Assembly: GCF_001029445.1 (NCBI RefSeq)
Contig: NZ_LDOT01000001.1
Location: 124,001-188,000, forward strand
Direction: 5' to 3'
Length of the DNA: 64,000 bases
From: Photobacterium aquae
GTDB taxonomy: Bacteria > Pseudomonadota > Gammaproteobacteria > Enterobacterales > Vibrionaceae
In this document: positions 41,203 through 50,248 of the stretch, one piece after another
Layout: each line of letters starts with the position of its first letter
How positions within the stretch are numbered: the first letter of the stretch is position 1
The notes under the pieces: generated by a model
Databases searched by the model: none
Told to the model about the DNA's origin: nothing
What the model saw: the letters and a program-made list of their open reading frames with translations, nothing else
Translations under genes and position numbers: made by a program

Positions 41203-41721
41203 ATGCCGTTACAACAACTTTATTCAGCCTACCTCGGCGAGCTTTATGGCATTGCCTTTTTCACTGCTTTTGCCCAGAAGTATAGTAATGATAGCCACAT
41301 CAATAAATGGCAACATCTGATACAAGTAGAACAAATTACTGCCAACAGGCTCAAAAATGGCTTAGAGGCGGCCAATTATCCTTGCCCGAGTCAAGATGAC
41401 GAGATGGAAAACAAAGGGCTCGAAGACGCCGAAAAATGGTTGGGACTGGATTGGCCTACCCTGATCGACACCATGATCCCGTGGGTTGAACCTTACGCCC
41501 TACGCTACCGCGAACAAGCCGCAGCAGCCACCGAACACAAGGAGCTATTCGAGCTGGTCCAGGCTCACGAAGATGCTATTTATGAGTTCCTGCTGGCAGA
41601 GCAACACGAAAATGATAGTGGATTAGCGATACTAGCAGATTTCATTGCCGCCTACGCGCCAACAAGCCCCTCATCGGCCCAATGCACGCCACACAGCACA
41701 AAAACGCAGCCAGAGAAATAA
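41203..41721 (+). CDS. Small helical protein of unknown function
   Basis: A 172-residue all-helical protein with a ferritin-like look (LYSAYLGELYGIAFFTAFAQ; ELFELVQAHEDAIYEFLLAEQHE) but no clear metal-binding E-x-x-H pair in both halves, so I do not name it. A strong AAGGAG site precedes the ATG. It is divergent from the catB-like gene and lies about 100 bases before a HAD phosphatase. The last 20 residues are low-complexity. Confidence 0.7.
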   Translation: MPLQQLYSAYLGELYGIAFFTAFAQKYSNDSHINKWQHLIQVEQITANRLKNGLEAANYPCPSQDDEMENKGLEDAEKWLGLDWPTLIDTMIPWVEPYALRYREQAAAATEHKELFELVQAHEDAIYEFLLAEQHENDSGLAILADFIAAYAPTSPSSAQCTPHSTKTQPEK

Positions 41722-41823
41722 AATGAAGAGAGCCAGCTAACACTTTGCCGATATCGCCATTGTCGCCAAACCCGGCCTGGATTATCAATCAAGCAAGGAC
41801 AATTCTTGCCGGGGGGAAGAGTG

Positions 41824-42489
41824 ATGGAAAAAAAGCATCCGACACGCTGTGTAATTTTTGATTGTGACGGTACCTTGGTGGACAGCGAAATTCTGTGCAA
41901 TCAGGCCCTCGTGAATATATTCACCCGTCAAGGAGGACAACTGTCACTGGCAGAGTGCATCGCAAATTTCCAAGGTGGAAAAATTGTCGACATCCTTGCC
42001 GAGACTAAAGCCCGTACAGGCGTAACTACCTCCATCGACGAGCTAGAGCCCATGTACCGCGAAGAGTGCCGCCAGTTGTTCGAACAATACCTCAAGCCCA
42101 TAGACGGTATCCCCGAACTGCTCGCCACGCTGGAAGCCAAGGGGATCGACATGTGTATTGCCTCCAATGGCCCGGTGTTCAAAATGAAGCACGCCCTCGG
42201 ACTAACACAGCTCATGCCCTATTTTGAAGGCAAGCTATTTAGCGGCTTCGACGCCAGCAGCTGGAAACCCGATCCGGATCTGCTCCATTATGCTGCTATG
42301 CACATGGGGTACCGTTTGCAAGACTGCGTGTTCGTCGATGATACCGTCAAGGGAATACAGGCCGGGATCAATGCCGATGTCCCGACCTTTCACTACAATG
42401 CGCATTCCTCTGTAGGATCATACCTCCCACCACAGGTCACTACGCTTAGCAGCATGCTCGCGCTGCTCGACCATATCGAGCCGGCCTAG
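41824..42489 (+). CDS. HAD-superfamily phosphatase, YieH-like
   Basis: A 221-residue hydrolase of the same length as E. coli YieH, a phosphatase acting on 6-phosphogluconate and related sugar phosphates. HAD motifs are complete: FDCDGTLVDSE (motif I), ASNGP (motif II), SSWKPDPDLL (motif III Lys) and VFVDDTVKGIQAG (motif IV). The ATG at 41824 follows a GGGGGGAAGAG site; a GTG just before it is also possible. Its neighbour eda degrades the 6-phosphogluconate-derived KDPG, which would fit a sugar-acid theme. Confidence 0.88.
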   Translation: MEKKHPTRCVIFDCDGTLVDSEILCNQALVNIFTRQGGQLSLAECIANFQGGKIVDILAETKARTGVTTSIDELEPMYREECRQLFEQYLKPIDGIPELLATLEAKGIDMCIASNGPVFKMKHALGLTQLMPYFEGKLFSGFDASSWKPDPDLLHYAAMHMGYRLQDCVFVDDTVKGIQAGINADVPTFHYNAHSSVGSYLPPQVTTLSSMLALLDHIEPA

Positions 42490-42518
42490 GTTTACACCCC
42501 ATATAGCGAAGCCTGCGT

Positions 42519-43235
42519 TCAGCGGCTCGCTGTATTATCATCTGTCGGCTTTCGGCTTGAGCCGTATAACCGCCCCTGCCAATTTTCCACCTGCCCGCTA
42601 TCAACCCGTTTGGCAAAGACCCGGGCAATTTCATTCCCCAGCGCAGGCAAAACACTCAGCTCAGCAGCAACGGCAAAGTTATCAGGTTCGATGTAAAGGT
42701 AATGCATGACTCTAGCAATCGACCATTGCGGGTTTGGACGCTTGATCACCACAATCTCATCGCCAACGGCAATACGTCCCCCGTCCAGAATCCGATAAAA
42801 CCAACCGGTTACCGCATGTTGCTGAACATAATGAGCCATATCAGCAACACCAAAACGGTCATTGAGCTTGAAGCAAGGCGCACGCGGCAGGCTGATTTGT
42901 GCCCTGACATCACCGATCATCACTACATCACCGATACACAGCGTTTCCTCGTTCATACCGGCCGCAACGATATTCTCGCCAAAGCCCCCCGGCACAAGGC
43001 ACCCCGAGGCGTCGGGAAACTGGTGACGCAAGCCATCATAGTGACCGCAGTCATATTGCAGCAATGCCCTTTCACTACCACCATGAAACGACTCAGCCTG
43101 CTCATCACCGACAATACCCAATTCGTTCACCACCACAGATTCAACCAACTGCTTGTCGATAGCACTGTCGCGGCCACCAGCGGCCATTGCCTGAACCTTT
43201 CCGAGACGCAGTTCCAAGACTTGTGATTTGACCAC
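42519..43235 (-). CDS. MOSC-domain protein (YiiM-like)
   Basis: A 238-residue protein with a MOSC domain (about 30-170): GGSERALLQYD, the PGGFGENI loop, and the conserved Cys in LPRAPCFKL. MOSC domains bind the molybdenum cofactor; YiiM-type proteins reduce N-hydroxylated bases in E. coli. The GTG at 43235 has AAAGGAG 8 bases before it, better than any ATG; the open frame upstream is not coding. It is convergent with the HAD gene. Confidence 0.86.
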   Translation of the reverse strand: MVKSQVLELRLGKVQAMAAGGRDSAIDKQLVESVVVNELGIVGDEQAESFHGGSERALLQYDCGHYDGLRHQFPDASGCLVPGGFGENIVAAGMNEETLCIGDVVMIGDVRAQISLPRAPCFKLNDRFGVADMAHYVQQHAVTGWFYRILDGGRIAVGDEIVVIKRPNPQWSIARVMHYLYIEPDNFAVAAELSVLPALGNEIARVFAKRVDSGQVENWQGRLYGSSRKPTDDNTASR

Positions 43236-43612
43236 GTTCCCCACTCCTTTGTTGTGATTGTTGTGATTATAGCCAGCTGCCTCAAGTCGCTCATTTAAGC
43301 ACACTATGGACATTTGAGGTAACTAGGAGATATAGGGTAACAGAACGCCCTACGACCTGTTAGCGCCAGTAATAGCCATAGTAGTAAATAATGAATCCGC
43401 TATTTATGCCCCATTGCTTACTGCGAACAAGATCCATATCAATGCGGATCAATGATCATGGCTAGATCCCGTAATGGGATCACCATCATTCAGCTTGATC
43501 ATCGTTCTGGAGCCAGAGCTGAATCCCATTAATCCTACTAAAATTTTCAATGTGATAGAGCGAAGACGGTGCGATAATACACAGTGCGAACACTTTCGAT
43601 TAAGGAACAATC
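43236..43612 (+). promoter_or_regulatory. eda upstream region with GATC cluster
   Basis: This 377-base region between divergent genes has six GATC sites in 70 bases (43431-43500), including one ATGATCA (43452-43458) and one TGATCAT (43496-43502), the core of the RctB iterons, and a palindrome GATCCC/GGGATC (43465-43481). The eda ribosome site AAGGAAC lies at 43602-43608. Confidence 0.6.
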
Positions 43613-44254
43613 ATGACCAACTGGAAAATCGCCCCACAGACTGTTTTTGCCGCCTCGCCGGTTGTCCCTGTGATGGTTATCGAGCGCCTAGAAAATGCCC
43701 TCCCTATGGCAAAGGCATTATTGGCTGGTGGGATATCTGTATTCGAGATCACTTTACGAACCGACTGTGCCCTTGACGCTATCCGTACCATTGCCGAAGC
43801 CATGCCGGAAGCAATGGTAGGAGCAGGAACGGTTCTGACGGCCAAGCAATACGACGACGCCGTGGCAGCGGGAGCCAAGTTCGCAATCTCACCGGGTATG
43901 ACCCCAGCCCTGCTCAACCATGCCAAAAACGGCAACGTGCCACTGATCCCCGGGGTGGCGACGCCATCCGAAATCATGCAGGCTATGGAGCTTGGCTATA
44001 CGGATCTGAAATTCTTCCCGGCCGAAACCAACGGCGGAGCCAAGGCACTGGCAGCCATCGCAGCAGCGCTGCCGCAAATCAGCTTTTGCCCTACAGGCGG
44101 TATCAACCCGGCCAATGTCGAGCAATACACAGCCTTGAAATGCGTGGCAACCGTGGGCGGGTCATGGATGCTCCCCAAAACGCTCATCGATAACGGTGAC
44201 TGGACCGAAATAACCCGCCTCTCACAAGAAGCTGTGGCCTTGGTTAGTCGCTAA
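43613..44254 (+). CDS. eda: KDPG/KHG aldolase
   Basis: A 213-residue class I aldolase that splits 2-keto-3-deoxy-6-phosphogluconate to pyruvate and glyceraldehyde 3-phosphate (Entner-Doudoroff pathway). The catalytic Lys is in YTDLKFFPAE (about 133), the base Glu in FEITLRT (about 45), and the phosphate-binding motif is CPTGGINPAN. The ATG at 43613 has an AAGGAAC site. No edd gene is beside it. Confidence 0.95.
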   Translation: MTNWKIAPQTVFAASPVVPVMVIERLENALPMAKALLAGGISVFEITLRTDCALDAIRTIAEAMPEAMVGAGTVLTAKQYDDAVAAGAKFAISPGMTPALLNHAKNGNVPLIPGVATPSEIMQAMELGYTDLKFFPAETNGGAKALAAIAAALPQISFCPTGGINPANVEQYTALKCVATVGGSWMLPKTLIDNGDWTEITRLSQEAVALVSR

Positions 44255-44689
44255 GCCATCCTGTAATTATCTGTTATTCCCCTCCCCCGCTGTTGGCAAA
44301 CTCAATAAGATATCAACAACGGGGGGAGAAACACAGCTACCCAACCAGCCCCTTCGGGGGCTTTGGTGCCCGGCGGCTTGAATTTTGGGCAAAAAAAAGC
44401 GAGCCGGTCGATGGCTCGCAAAAATAACTCATATATTGCATTTCGAGAGGGTGACAAAGTCTGCGCCGCCATCCATGACGGGCAACCACTTATCTCATCG
44501 AAAGGGACAAAGGTTATATCCGGGCACTATATTGACCTAAAAATACAACTCGATGTCAGAAAATTGTCAAAATGCGTCAAATAATAGCTTTTTTTTAGCT
44601 ATGCGTTCCATTTATTACGCAACGATCATGGTCAAAAACCACAAACTACAAAGTTTATCGCATAAATCGCCCTATCCAGCGCCCCTTCC
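44255..44689. other. Intergenic region after eda
   Basis: It contains a hairpin AGCCCC/GGGGCT at 44347-44362 that may end the eda transcript. A 57-residue frame (44411-44584, MARKNNSYIAFREGDKVCAAIHDG) has protein-like composition but no ribosome site and is doubtful. Nothing else is recognised. Confidence 0.5.
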
Positions 44690-46963
44690 TTAGTCAAAAA
44701 CAGTACCGACAGAGAGATATATTGAATGCTCGCCGCCCTCCGCCTGACCATAGGCGAAATAGATCGGTCCCAACGGTGAGTCCAACCCGACAAACACACT
44801 ACCGGCATTGAGGGTTTCCCCCCAACTGATATTCTCGCCCTGATCCCACACATTGCCTTTTTCGATAGAGGCGCCGATATACACAGGGATCGACAGCGCA
44901 CCGAAATTGTTCTCCATCAACTGGTAGCTGTAAATCAAGCCAGTAAACAGGCGGTAGCGCCCATTGAGCTCATAGCGATGGTAGCCCGACATATTGAACA
45001 GGCCGCCCAGATCCTGGACGTAAATAGGCAGTAAATCGTCGCCCTCACTGCCGGAGAACTTACCGATAGCCAGCAAACTGTGTTTGTCATAACTGATCGG
45101 CTTAAACAACTTGACGTCGTAGTAGACGTTGTCATCTTCGAATTCATCCAACGCATTGACTTGGCTGGTACTCGTCCCCATCCCCAGCTCAGCTTCCAAT
45201 AGCCAGCCCGTCCGAGGGAAGAACATATTATCCAGATCGTCATAGACAAAGGCCATATAAGGCCCGTGGACATCATAATCCTGGCGGTTGATCTGGTTCG
45301 TTTCCACCACCTTGCCACGCTGCCCACGGTAACCCAGCGTCAGGGAGCTCCATGGCCGCAGATTCCATCCCAGCTCGGCAAATCCGTGGAAGACCTCATA
45401 CTCGGTCTCGACCACGCTTCCCGGCTCACGGCCTATGAAATCCGCCTGCTCCTCGGACAAGCGGAACTGGCGCAGTTCTCGGTTCCACCCCGCCCCAAAA
45501 TTGGTAAACAGCGTCTTCTGGTAGTCCAGAGGGAAATAGAAACTGGTATGGATCTGTTTCCAGCTACCGAGCAGCCATTCAAACTGCCATTCACCGCCCT
45601 TGTCAGTCAAATCAGTATAGATATACTGTGCGCCGAAGGAGAAATCCGAACGATTGGCAAAATCGTCCTCAAACGCAAACTTGAAATTGAGATAGCCCGG
45701 CCCCCAGCTTTTCTCGTTGATATCCATCACCAGCACATTGACCCCCTCTTGATGATCAATCTGGTAGGTGATCCGCTCGAAAATATCTTCGCTGTTTAGT
45801 CGTTTGACAGCCCGATCCAGCTCGCTGGCACTGATCACCCGCCCGGGCTCTAGATTGAGCAATGCCCTTAATGCGGCATCGGAACGACGAGTTCCATTGA
45901 TGATGTCAATTCGGTCGATGTAATAGGCAGAGCTCGCCGTCAAACGGCTACGTCGATCGAGCTTGCTCGCCCGGTAGGCTTGATATTCATCAGATGATAC
46001 CTGATAGCGCAATAGCTCAGGCAAAGCCGCCAGTGCCACTTTCCGACCGGCCGCGTAGGCCAGCTCCATCTTGTCAAAATCAGGGGCCAGCATAAAACCG
46101 ACTTCCGGCTGAAGATACGTATCGCGTTCTGTCAGCAGTGCCTTTTGCTGATCGGCACTGGAATTGGTCATGAATGTCGTCAGCTGGCCGATAATATTGA
46201 ACGCACTGCCCAACTCCGCCTCGGCAAACAAGCTATCGCGCAAATCCACCGCGATAACCACATCGGCCCCGAGCGATTTGGCCACATCAACGGGCATATT
46301 GTTGACCACGCCACCGTCGACCAGTACTTGATCATTGATCCGTACCGGCTGCAGGGCGCCGGGCACCGTCATCGATGCCTGCATCGCCGTTGCAAGGTGG
46401 CCACCATCGAGCACAACAGGCTTAACCCTGACAATATCCGTGGCAACCGCCCGGTAAGGTATCGCCAGCTGATCAAAGCTGTCGAGCCTTGGCAAATTGC
46501 CGGTCAATTGGCCAAGCAGCGTTGCCATGCCCTGCCCCTGAAATGCCCCCGACTTGGACTGGTAGCTACCATCGATATCAATACCGATATCAGTGTAAAT
46601 CTGATAATCGTCATTTTGTTTTTTGCGGCGCAGAACAAGATCATTGCGTCCGACCCGATCCTCATAGCCGGAAGACCAGTCGGCCTTCAGCGTCCGACGG
46701 TACAGTTCATCGGCCGACAGGCCCATCGCATAGATCCCGCCGACATAGGCTCCCATACTGGTACCGGTCACAATATCAACCGGGATCCGGTTTTCTTCCA
46801 ATACCGATAATACGCCAATATGGGCCGCCCCCTTGGCTCCGCCGCCGCTAAGGGCAACGCCAACTTTCAAACGCTCTTCAGCAGCCTCTGTGCCAGGGGC
46901 GGCACACAAAATAGAAATGGCCAATACAGCCACATGCTTGCCGTGCAAAGCCAGCCAACCCAT
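44690..46963 (-). CDS. Patatin-like phospholipase with POTRA and BamA-type barrel (PlpD-like, type Vd)
   Basis: A 757-residue surface protein. A signal peptide (about 1-28) precedes a patatin domain (about 32-300) with the oxyanion motif GGGAKG (40-45), nucleophile Ser69 in GTSMG and catalytic Asp216 in DGGVVNN. A POTRA-like domain (about 345-420, IDRIDIINGTRRSD) leads to a 16-strand barrel (about 425-757) ending SVGTVFD, with C-terminal aromatic-residue signal. This is the type Vd autotransporter plan of PlpD, which delivers a phospholipase to the cell surface. All catalytic residues are kept, so it should be active. Confidence 0.93.
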   Translation of the reverse strand: MGWLALHGKHVAVLAISILCAAPGTEAAEERLKVGVALSGGGAKGAAHIGVLSVLEENRIPVDIVTGTSMGAYVGGIYAMGLSADELYRRTLKADWSSGYEDRVGRNDLVLRRKKQNDDYQIYTDIGIDIDGSYQSKSGAFQGQGMATLLGQLTGNLPRLDSFDQLAIPYRAVATDIVRVKPVVLDGGHLATAMQASMTVPGALQPVRINDQVLVDGGVVNNMPVDVAKSLGADVVIAVDLRDSLFAEAELGSAFNIIGQLTTFMTNSSADQQKALLTERDTYLQPEVGFMLAPDFDKMELAYAAGRKVALAALPELLRYQVSSDEYQAYRASKLDRRSRLTASSAYYIDRIDIINGTRRSDAALRALLNLEPGRVISASELDRAVKRLNSEDIFERITYQIDHQEGVNVLVMDINEKSWGPGYLNFKFAFEDDFANRSDFSFGAQYIYTDLTDKGGEWQFEWLLGSWKQIHTSFYFPLDYQKTLFTNFGAGWNRELRQFRLSEEQADFIGREPGSVVETEYEVFHGFAELGWNLRPWSSLTLGYRGQRGKVVETNQINRQDYDVHGPYMAFVYDDLDNMFFPRTGWLLEAELGMGTSTSQVNALDEFEDDNVYYDVKLFKPISYDKHSLLAIGKFSGSEGDDLLPIYVQDLGGLFNMSGYHRYELNGRYRLFTGLIYSYQLMENNFGALSIPVYIGASIEKGNVWDQGENISWGETLNAGSVFVGLDSPLGPIYFAYGQAEGGEHSIYLSVGTVFD

Positions 46964-47070
46964 GCCTAATCCTTTCTAAAGACAATAAAAGAGATATACC
47001 CAAACTACTTCAATTTGCCCGCTAGGCTCAAGTGAGAATCGGCATGCAGCCGGGTCAATCGTACGGAAAG

Positions 47071-47097
47071 ATGATCAAGCTACTATAGCTTGATCAT
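47071..47097. repeat. Inverted pair of iteron-like sequences downstream of rctB
   Basis: ATGATCAAGCTA (47071-47082) and TAGCTTGATCAT (47086-47097) form a perfect 12-bp inverted repeat with a 3-base loop. Each arm is an ATGATCA iteron core as in the origin. It lies 28 bases after the rctB stop, where it could end the transcript or bind RctB. No T run follows. Confidence 0.75.
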
Positions 47098-47124
47098 TAG
47101 AGAGAGGGGATCAGACGATCAATG

Positions 47125-49119
47125 TCATTGGGCCATATCGTCAAGGGCTGTCATAACCTGCTCGTTGTAGTGCCCCTCGAAGACCAATTTGCAAACCTTG
47201 CGACGCACGGCAAGGCCGGAGATCAAACGCTCAATCGACAAATGACGTGCATCTTGCTGCTCGTTGTAAAGCTCGATGGTCCGGCTAAGCGTCTCATACG
47301 GGACAACCTCACCGCTGACCCGCAGCCAATCAAGCTTCTCCAGCAGCGTATGGCACTCTTCGCTGATTGCCGATGCAGAGTGACCACTCATTGCCGATAA
47401 CGCCGTTATACTGCGTTGCAGGGCCTCTGGAGAGGTGTATTTAGACAAAGTTATGGTCAATTCATCTGCGTTGATTTCAACCAAATGCTTACGCAGCTTA
47501 ACCCTGCGGCCGAGTCGCCCCTTGGTCCGCCCTTCCTTGCGCTGGATCGGCTCGAATTCGCCGTCAATAATTTCAGACAGCTGATCGAGCTCCTGCCGCG
47601 GCATAATTTCATTACGCAGCGGGTTGGGCATGGTCGGTGCCATTGAGCGCTTGCCTTCATTGGTCGTCTTGGCCCGCGAGAAGCGGATCACCTCATCGGC
47701 ATCGCAACGAATGTCAATCTGGTAATCGCAATAGCGCTTGTTTTCCTCGTGCGGGGTAATCGTCAAATGATATCCCCACAAATTCACCGCAAACACATTA
47801 TCGGTGATCTTGCCCTCGGCCAATTTGCGCAATTCGCGGATCAAATCGGTAGAAAAGCGGCGCCATTCAATATTGCGAGCCAGCTTCTGGTTGAGCTCGC
47901 TGAGCAGCATCGAATCATTGATCCGGCGTGACATCCGGCTCCGGAAAAAGGTGTAGAGCTGGAAGACCAACATGTGCTGGCGAAGGATCTCGGGCGGGAA
48001 CAGGAAGAAATAATCCCGGGTCAGCAACTCGTCGAAAAACGACGGCTCCCAAACAAGAATATACAAATTAGGCTTGATCTTGATTTCGCCGTCATCGCCT
48101 TCCTTCGGTGCTTCCTCAGAAGCGGTGATGGTTCGGGCCAGAAAACGGAAGCGATCACTTTTGAATCCTTCCGGCATGTTGTCACTAAGCCAACGCCCAG
48201 TTAGTTCATGCAGCTGGAAGTCGGTAAACTCGATGCGATCGATACTCTCGCGGATCGAATCACGCGCGGGGCCGCTGTCTTTCTTGCCACGTAACGCCAG
48301 AATATCAGTAATGTATATCGGCGTTTTATTCCCCATGGTACGGGTCTGAATTTCGTAGTCAGCCAGATGATGATCGTGATACTGCACGGTCATTGTGAAC
48401 AAGGCAAACAAGGTCATCAAATCATCAACCGTCATAATTGACTTGGACGATCGCGTTTCGATGATCGCTTTGGTTCCGCTGATCGCCACCATTGATTTTT
48501 GATAACTTTTCTTGGTACGAGGAGGCGCGAGCGCCTGATCGATGATCCCCGCCCAGCTTGTCGGAGAGACGACGATCTGATCTGCCTCATCTGGCATGGT
48601 TGGCGGCGTACCCAGGCCATGTTCGCTGAGTAGCTGTCGATTAACAAAATTTTGCGCTAAGGCTTTTGAACGTTTTTGTTTTGCCTGTGCTCTGCTTTGA
48701 TCAGAATTAAGGCTGCCGGTGCCTAGTTGGGAAACAAGCAACGCCGGATTGATAAAATGATGTAGCATGGTCTTGCCAGCCAGACCTTCTTCGAAACGAA
48801 CAGGCTGTTGACGAAACAGGCCAACACTCACTGCGGCACGCAAACGCTGCTGAATAGCCGCCCGGGTTAACTGTCCTTCGGTTGCTTCGACAAGTTCAGT
48901 TGTCGATACCATCCCGTCTTGAGTCGATAGCCCACGCAGTGAAATTAAATTCAAGAGTTCAATAATACTCTTGGTAACACCTTTGAAATGTTGGTACTGA
49001 GGTAGCCAGTCGATCAAATTTGCAGGTATGGCAAACAAGTGGCCATCTCGGTGCGTACGCGGCGCCTGAATAAGGATTTTTTCTGTATTTTTAGTTTCAG
49101 GAGTCGTTGGTGGGTTCAT
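47125..49119 (-). CDS. rctB: Chromosome II replication initiator RctB
   Basis: A 664-residue initiator, close to the 658 residues of V. cholerae RctB. It binds 12-mer iterons and 39-mers at oriCII, opens the origin and limits its own activity. The N-terminal part (about 1-160) and central winged-helix regions hold the DNA-binding domains; conserved stretches such as LLNLISLRGLSTQDGM and SRAQAKQKRSKALAQNFVN are typical. The family is confined to Vibrionaceae. It reads away from the origin, divergent from parA2. Dam-methylated GATC sites in the iterons govern its binding in V. cholerae. Confidence 0.96.
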   Translation of the reverse strand: MNPPTTPETKNTEKILIQAPRTHRDGHLFAIPANLIDWLPQYQHFKGVTKSIIELLNLISLRGLSTQDGMVSTTELVEATEGQLTRAAIQQRLRAAVSVGLFRQQPVRFEEGLAGKTMLHHFINPALLVSQLGTGSLNSDQSRAQAKQKRSKALAQNFVNRQLLSEHGLGTPPTMPDEADQIVVSPTSWAGIIDQALAPPRTKKSYQKSMVAISGTKAIIETRSSKSIMTVDDLMTLFALFTMTVQYHDHHLADYEIQTRTMGNKTPIYITDILALRGKKDSGPARDSIRESIDRIEFTDFQLHELTGRWLSDNMPEGFKSDRFRFLARTITASEEAPKEGDDGEIKIKPNLYILVWEPSFFDELLTRDYFFLFPPEILRQHMLVFQLYTFFRSRMSRRINDSMLLSELNQKLARNIEWRRFSTDLIRELRKLAEGKITDNVFAVNLWGYHLTITPHEENKRYCDYQIDIRCDADEVIRFSRAKTTNEGKRSMAPTMPNPLRNEIMPRQELDQLSEIIDGEFEPIQRKEGRTKGRLGRRVKLRKHLVEINADELTITLSKYTSPEALQRSITALSAMSGHSASAISEECHTLLEKLDWLRVSGEVVPYETLSRTIELYNEQQDARHLSIERLISGLAVRRKVCKLVFEGHYNEQVMTALDDMAQ

Positions 49120-49139
49120 TGATCACTTGCCGTAGATAC

Positions 49140-49300
49140 ATCATTTTTCCGTGAAAGATTAATAGAAACAGATCAAGAAAGAAAGATCTTTTTATTATTT
49201 CTATATAACTGATCTTTTATGATTATTTTGATCTCTATGATTAACTGATCTTATGATCTGGTCAATTTTTCCATCGTAAGTTATTGACTTAAATAGGAAT
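49140..49300. other. AT-rich segment next to rctB, candidate DNA unwinding element
   Basis: The segment is AT-rich with GATC sites at 49211, 49230, 49247 and 49255 and several TGATT/ATGAT motifs. It lies on the rctB side of the iterons, where the V. cholerae unwinding element sits. The exact melted region cannot be defined by eye. Confidence 0.65.
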
Positions 49301-49322
49301 AAAAAAAGACCCAGATGGAACG

Positions 49323-49449
49323 ATGATCAACATACTTCCGGAACGCTGATCAAAAGCCCTCCGTAAACATGATCATAGTCGATCCGAAAAGATGATCATC
49401 ATAAGTTTGAAACGATGATCAAAACAATGTCGCAAGCATGATCAATGTA
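49323..49449 (+). repeat. Six RctB iterons (12-mers) at 23-bp pitch
   Basis: ATGATCA cores start at 49323, 49346 (CTGATCA), 49369, 49392, 49415 and 49438, exactly 23 bases apart, about two helical turns. Each contains a Dam site. This matches the six-iteron array of oriCII-min in V. cholerae. Confidence 0.95.
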
Positions 49450-49471
49450 GCATTACAGTTTTCCCACAGAC

Positions 49472-49480
49472 TTATCCACA
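49472..49480 (+). promoter_or_regulatory. DnaA box
   Basis: TTATCCACA is the perfect DnaA consensus. It lies 28 bases from the last iteron core, as expected for oriCII, which needs DnaA as well as RctB. Confidence 0.92.
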
Positions 49481-49547
49481 GAGCGCTAGGCGTATTCCTA
49501 AAATCATCGTTTTTGCCCGTTAAATATAAGCGATTTCCACTGGAGCG

Positions 49548-49580
49548 ATGATCATGATTGTGTATTTCAAACCTCGTGGA
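49548..49580 (+). repeat. Single iteron with flanking GTGTATTTCAA motif, copy 1
   Basis: ATGATCA is followed by ATTGTGTATTTCAA and TCGTGG. The same elements recur at 49698-49734 with six more bases between. These are probably regulatory RctB-binding units. Confidence 0.7.
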
Positions 49581-49650
49581 GCGGCCATTGCCCTCATTTC
49601 TGCGCTGTCAGTTCGAAACCTGCTGTTTATTTAGTCATATTCAAAATGAC

Positions 49651-49689
49651 ACTTACCGTAATCTTTGGAGATTTTATCATGTGTCCGGT
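49651..49689 (+). repeat. 39-bp repeat A
   Basis: It begins ACTTACCGTAA and ends ATCATGTGTCCGGT. It matches repeat B at 25 of 39 positions without gaps. In V. cholerae, RctB-binding 39-mers inhibit initiation; position and length suggest this is the same class. Confidence 0.65.
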
Positions 49690-49697
49690 GCGGAGAA

Positions 49698-49734
49698 ATG
49701 ATCAAGATGACAATCGTGTATTTCAATTCGTGGC
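49698..49734 (+). repeat. Single iteron with flanking GTGTATTTCAA motif, copy 2
   Basis: ATGATCA at 49698 is followed by ATCGTGTATTTCAA and TCGTGG, as at 49548-49580. It follows repeat A directly. Confidence 0.7.
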
Positions 49735-49809
49735 CAGAACACGGTTACGTCATGATAATGCGCCATTTATTACGGCTGCTAATGCTTGCTCAGCCCTTGT
49801 CCAGTCTAC

Positions 49810-49848
49810 ATTTTCCGTAAATTAGCGGTACTTTATCATGCTTCCGTA
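49810..49848 (+). repeat. 39-bp repeat B
   Basis: It reads ATTTTCCGTAAATTAGCGG, then TACTTTATCATGCTTCCG. It matches repeat C at 28 of 39 positions without gaps. Confidence 0.72.
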
Positions 49849-49876
49849 TTGTTTTGCGATTATTGATCTTCATCCT

Positions 49877-49982
49877 TGATCATTGTTTCGGATCCTTCCC
49901 TGCGATCGTTGATTCAATTTACATGGTTCATCGCCTTGATCATCGTTTCTGCTACGGCATGAATTGTCAGGAACAATGATCA
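49877..49982. repeat. Three further iteron cores
   Basis: TGATCAT lies at 49877-49883 and 49937-49943 (minus-strand iterons, 60 bases apart) and ATGATCA at 49976-49982 (plus). They lie outside the core array, as do the extra regulatory 12-mers of V. cholerae. Confidence 0.75.
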
Positions 49983-50183
49983 AGCGTTAATCGATCAATC
50001 TTCGTTTTCTGGGCCTGTATCTATGAATATGTCTGACTTTTCCTGGTTTCAGGGTGATCGTTAGCCGATGAATCATGCATCTATTGATATTCAGGCTGAA
50101 ATTGTCTGTTTCAGGCCGAAATCATAGTAATCTGATTTCGGATTAAGTTTGCAGCCACAAAGAGTGGCTTTAATTGAAACAGC

Positions 50184-50222
50184 ATTGCCCGTAATTAAGC
50201 GGTATATTTTTACGCTTCCGGT
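50184..50222 (+). repeat. 39-bp repeat C
   Basis: It reads ATTGCCCGTAATTAAGCGG, then TATATTTTTACGCTTCCGG. It is the copy nearest parA2 and lies 11 bases before a parS2 site, so RctB and ParB2 could compete or spread here. Confidence 0.72.
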
Positions 50223-50233
50223 AACTAGGCTTG

Positions 50234-50248
50234 ATTTACAATGTAAAT
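50234..50248. promoter_or_regulatory. parS2 site 1 (origin-proximal)
   Basis: ATTTACAATGTAAAT is a perfect match to the chromosome-II centromere palindrome bound by ParB2. It lies between the 39-bp repeat and parA2, where V. cholerae also has one. Confidence 0.95.
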
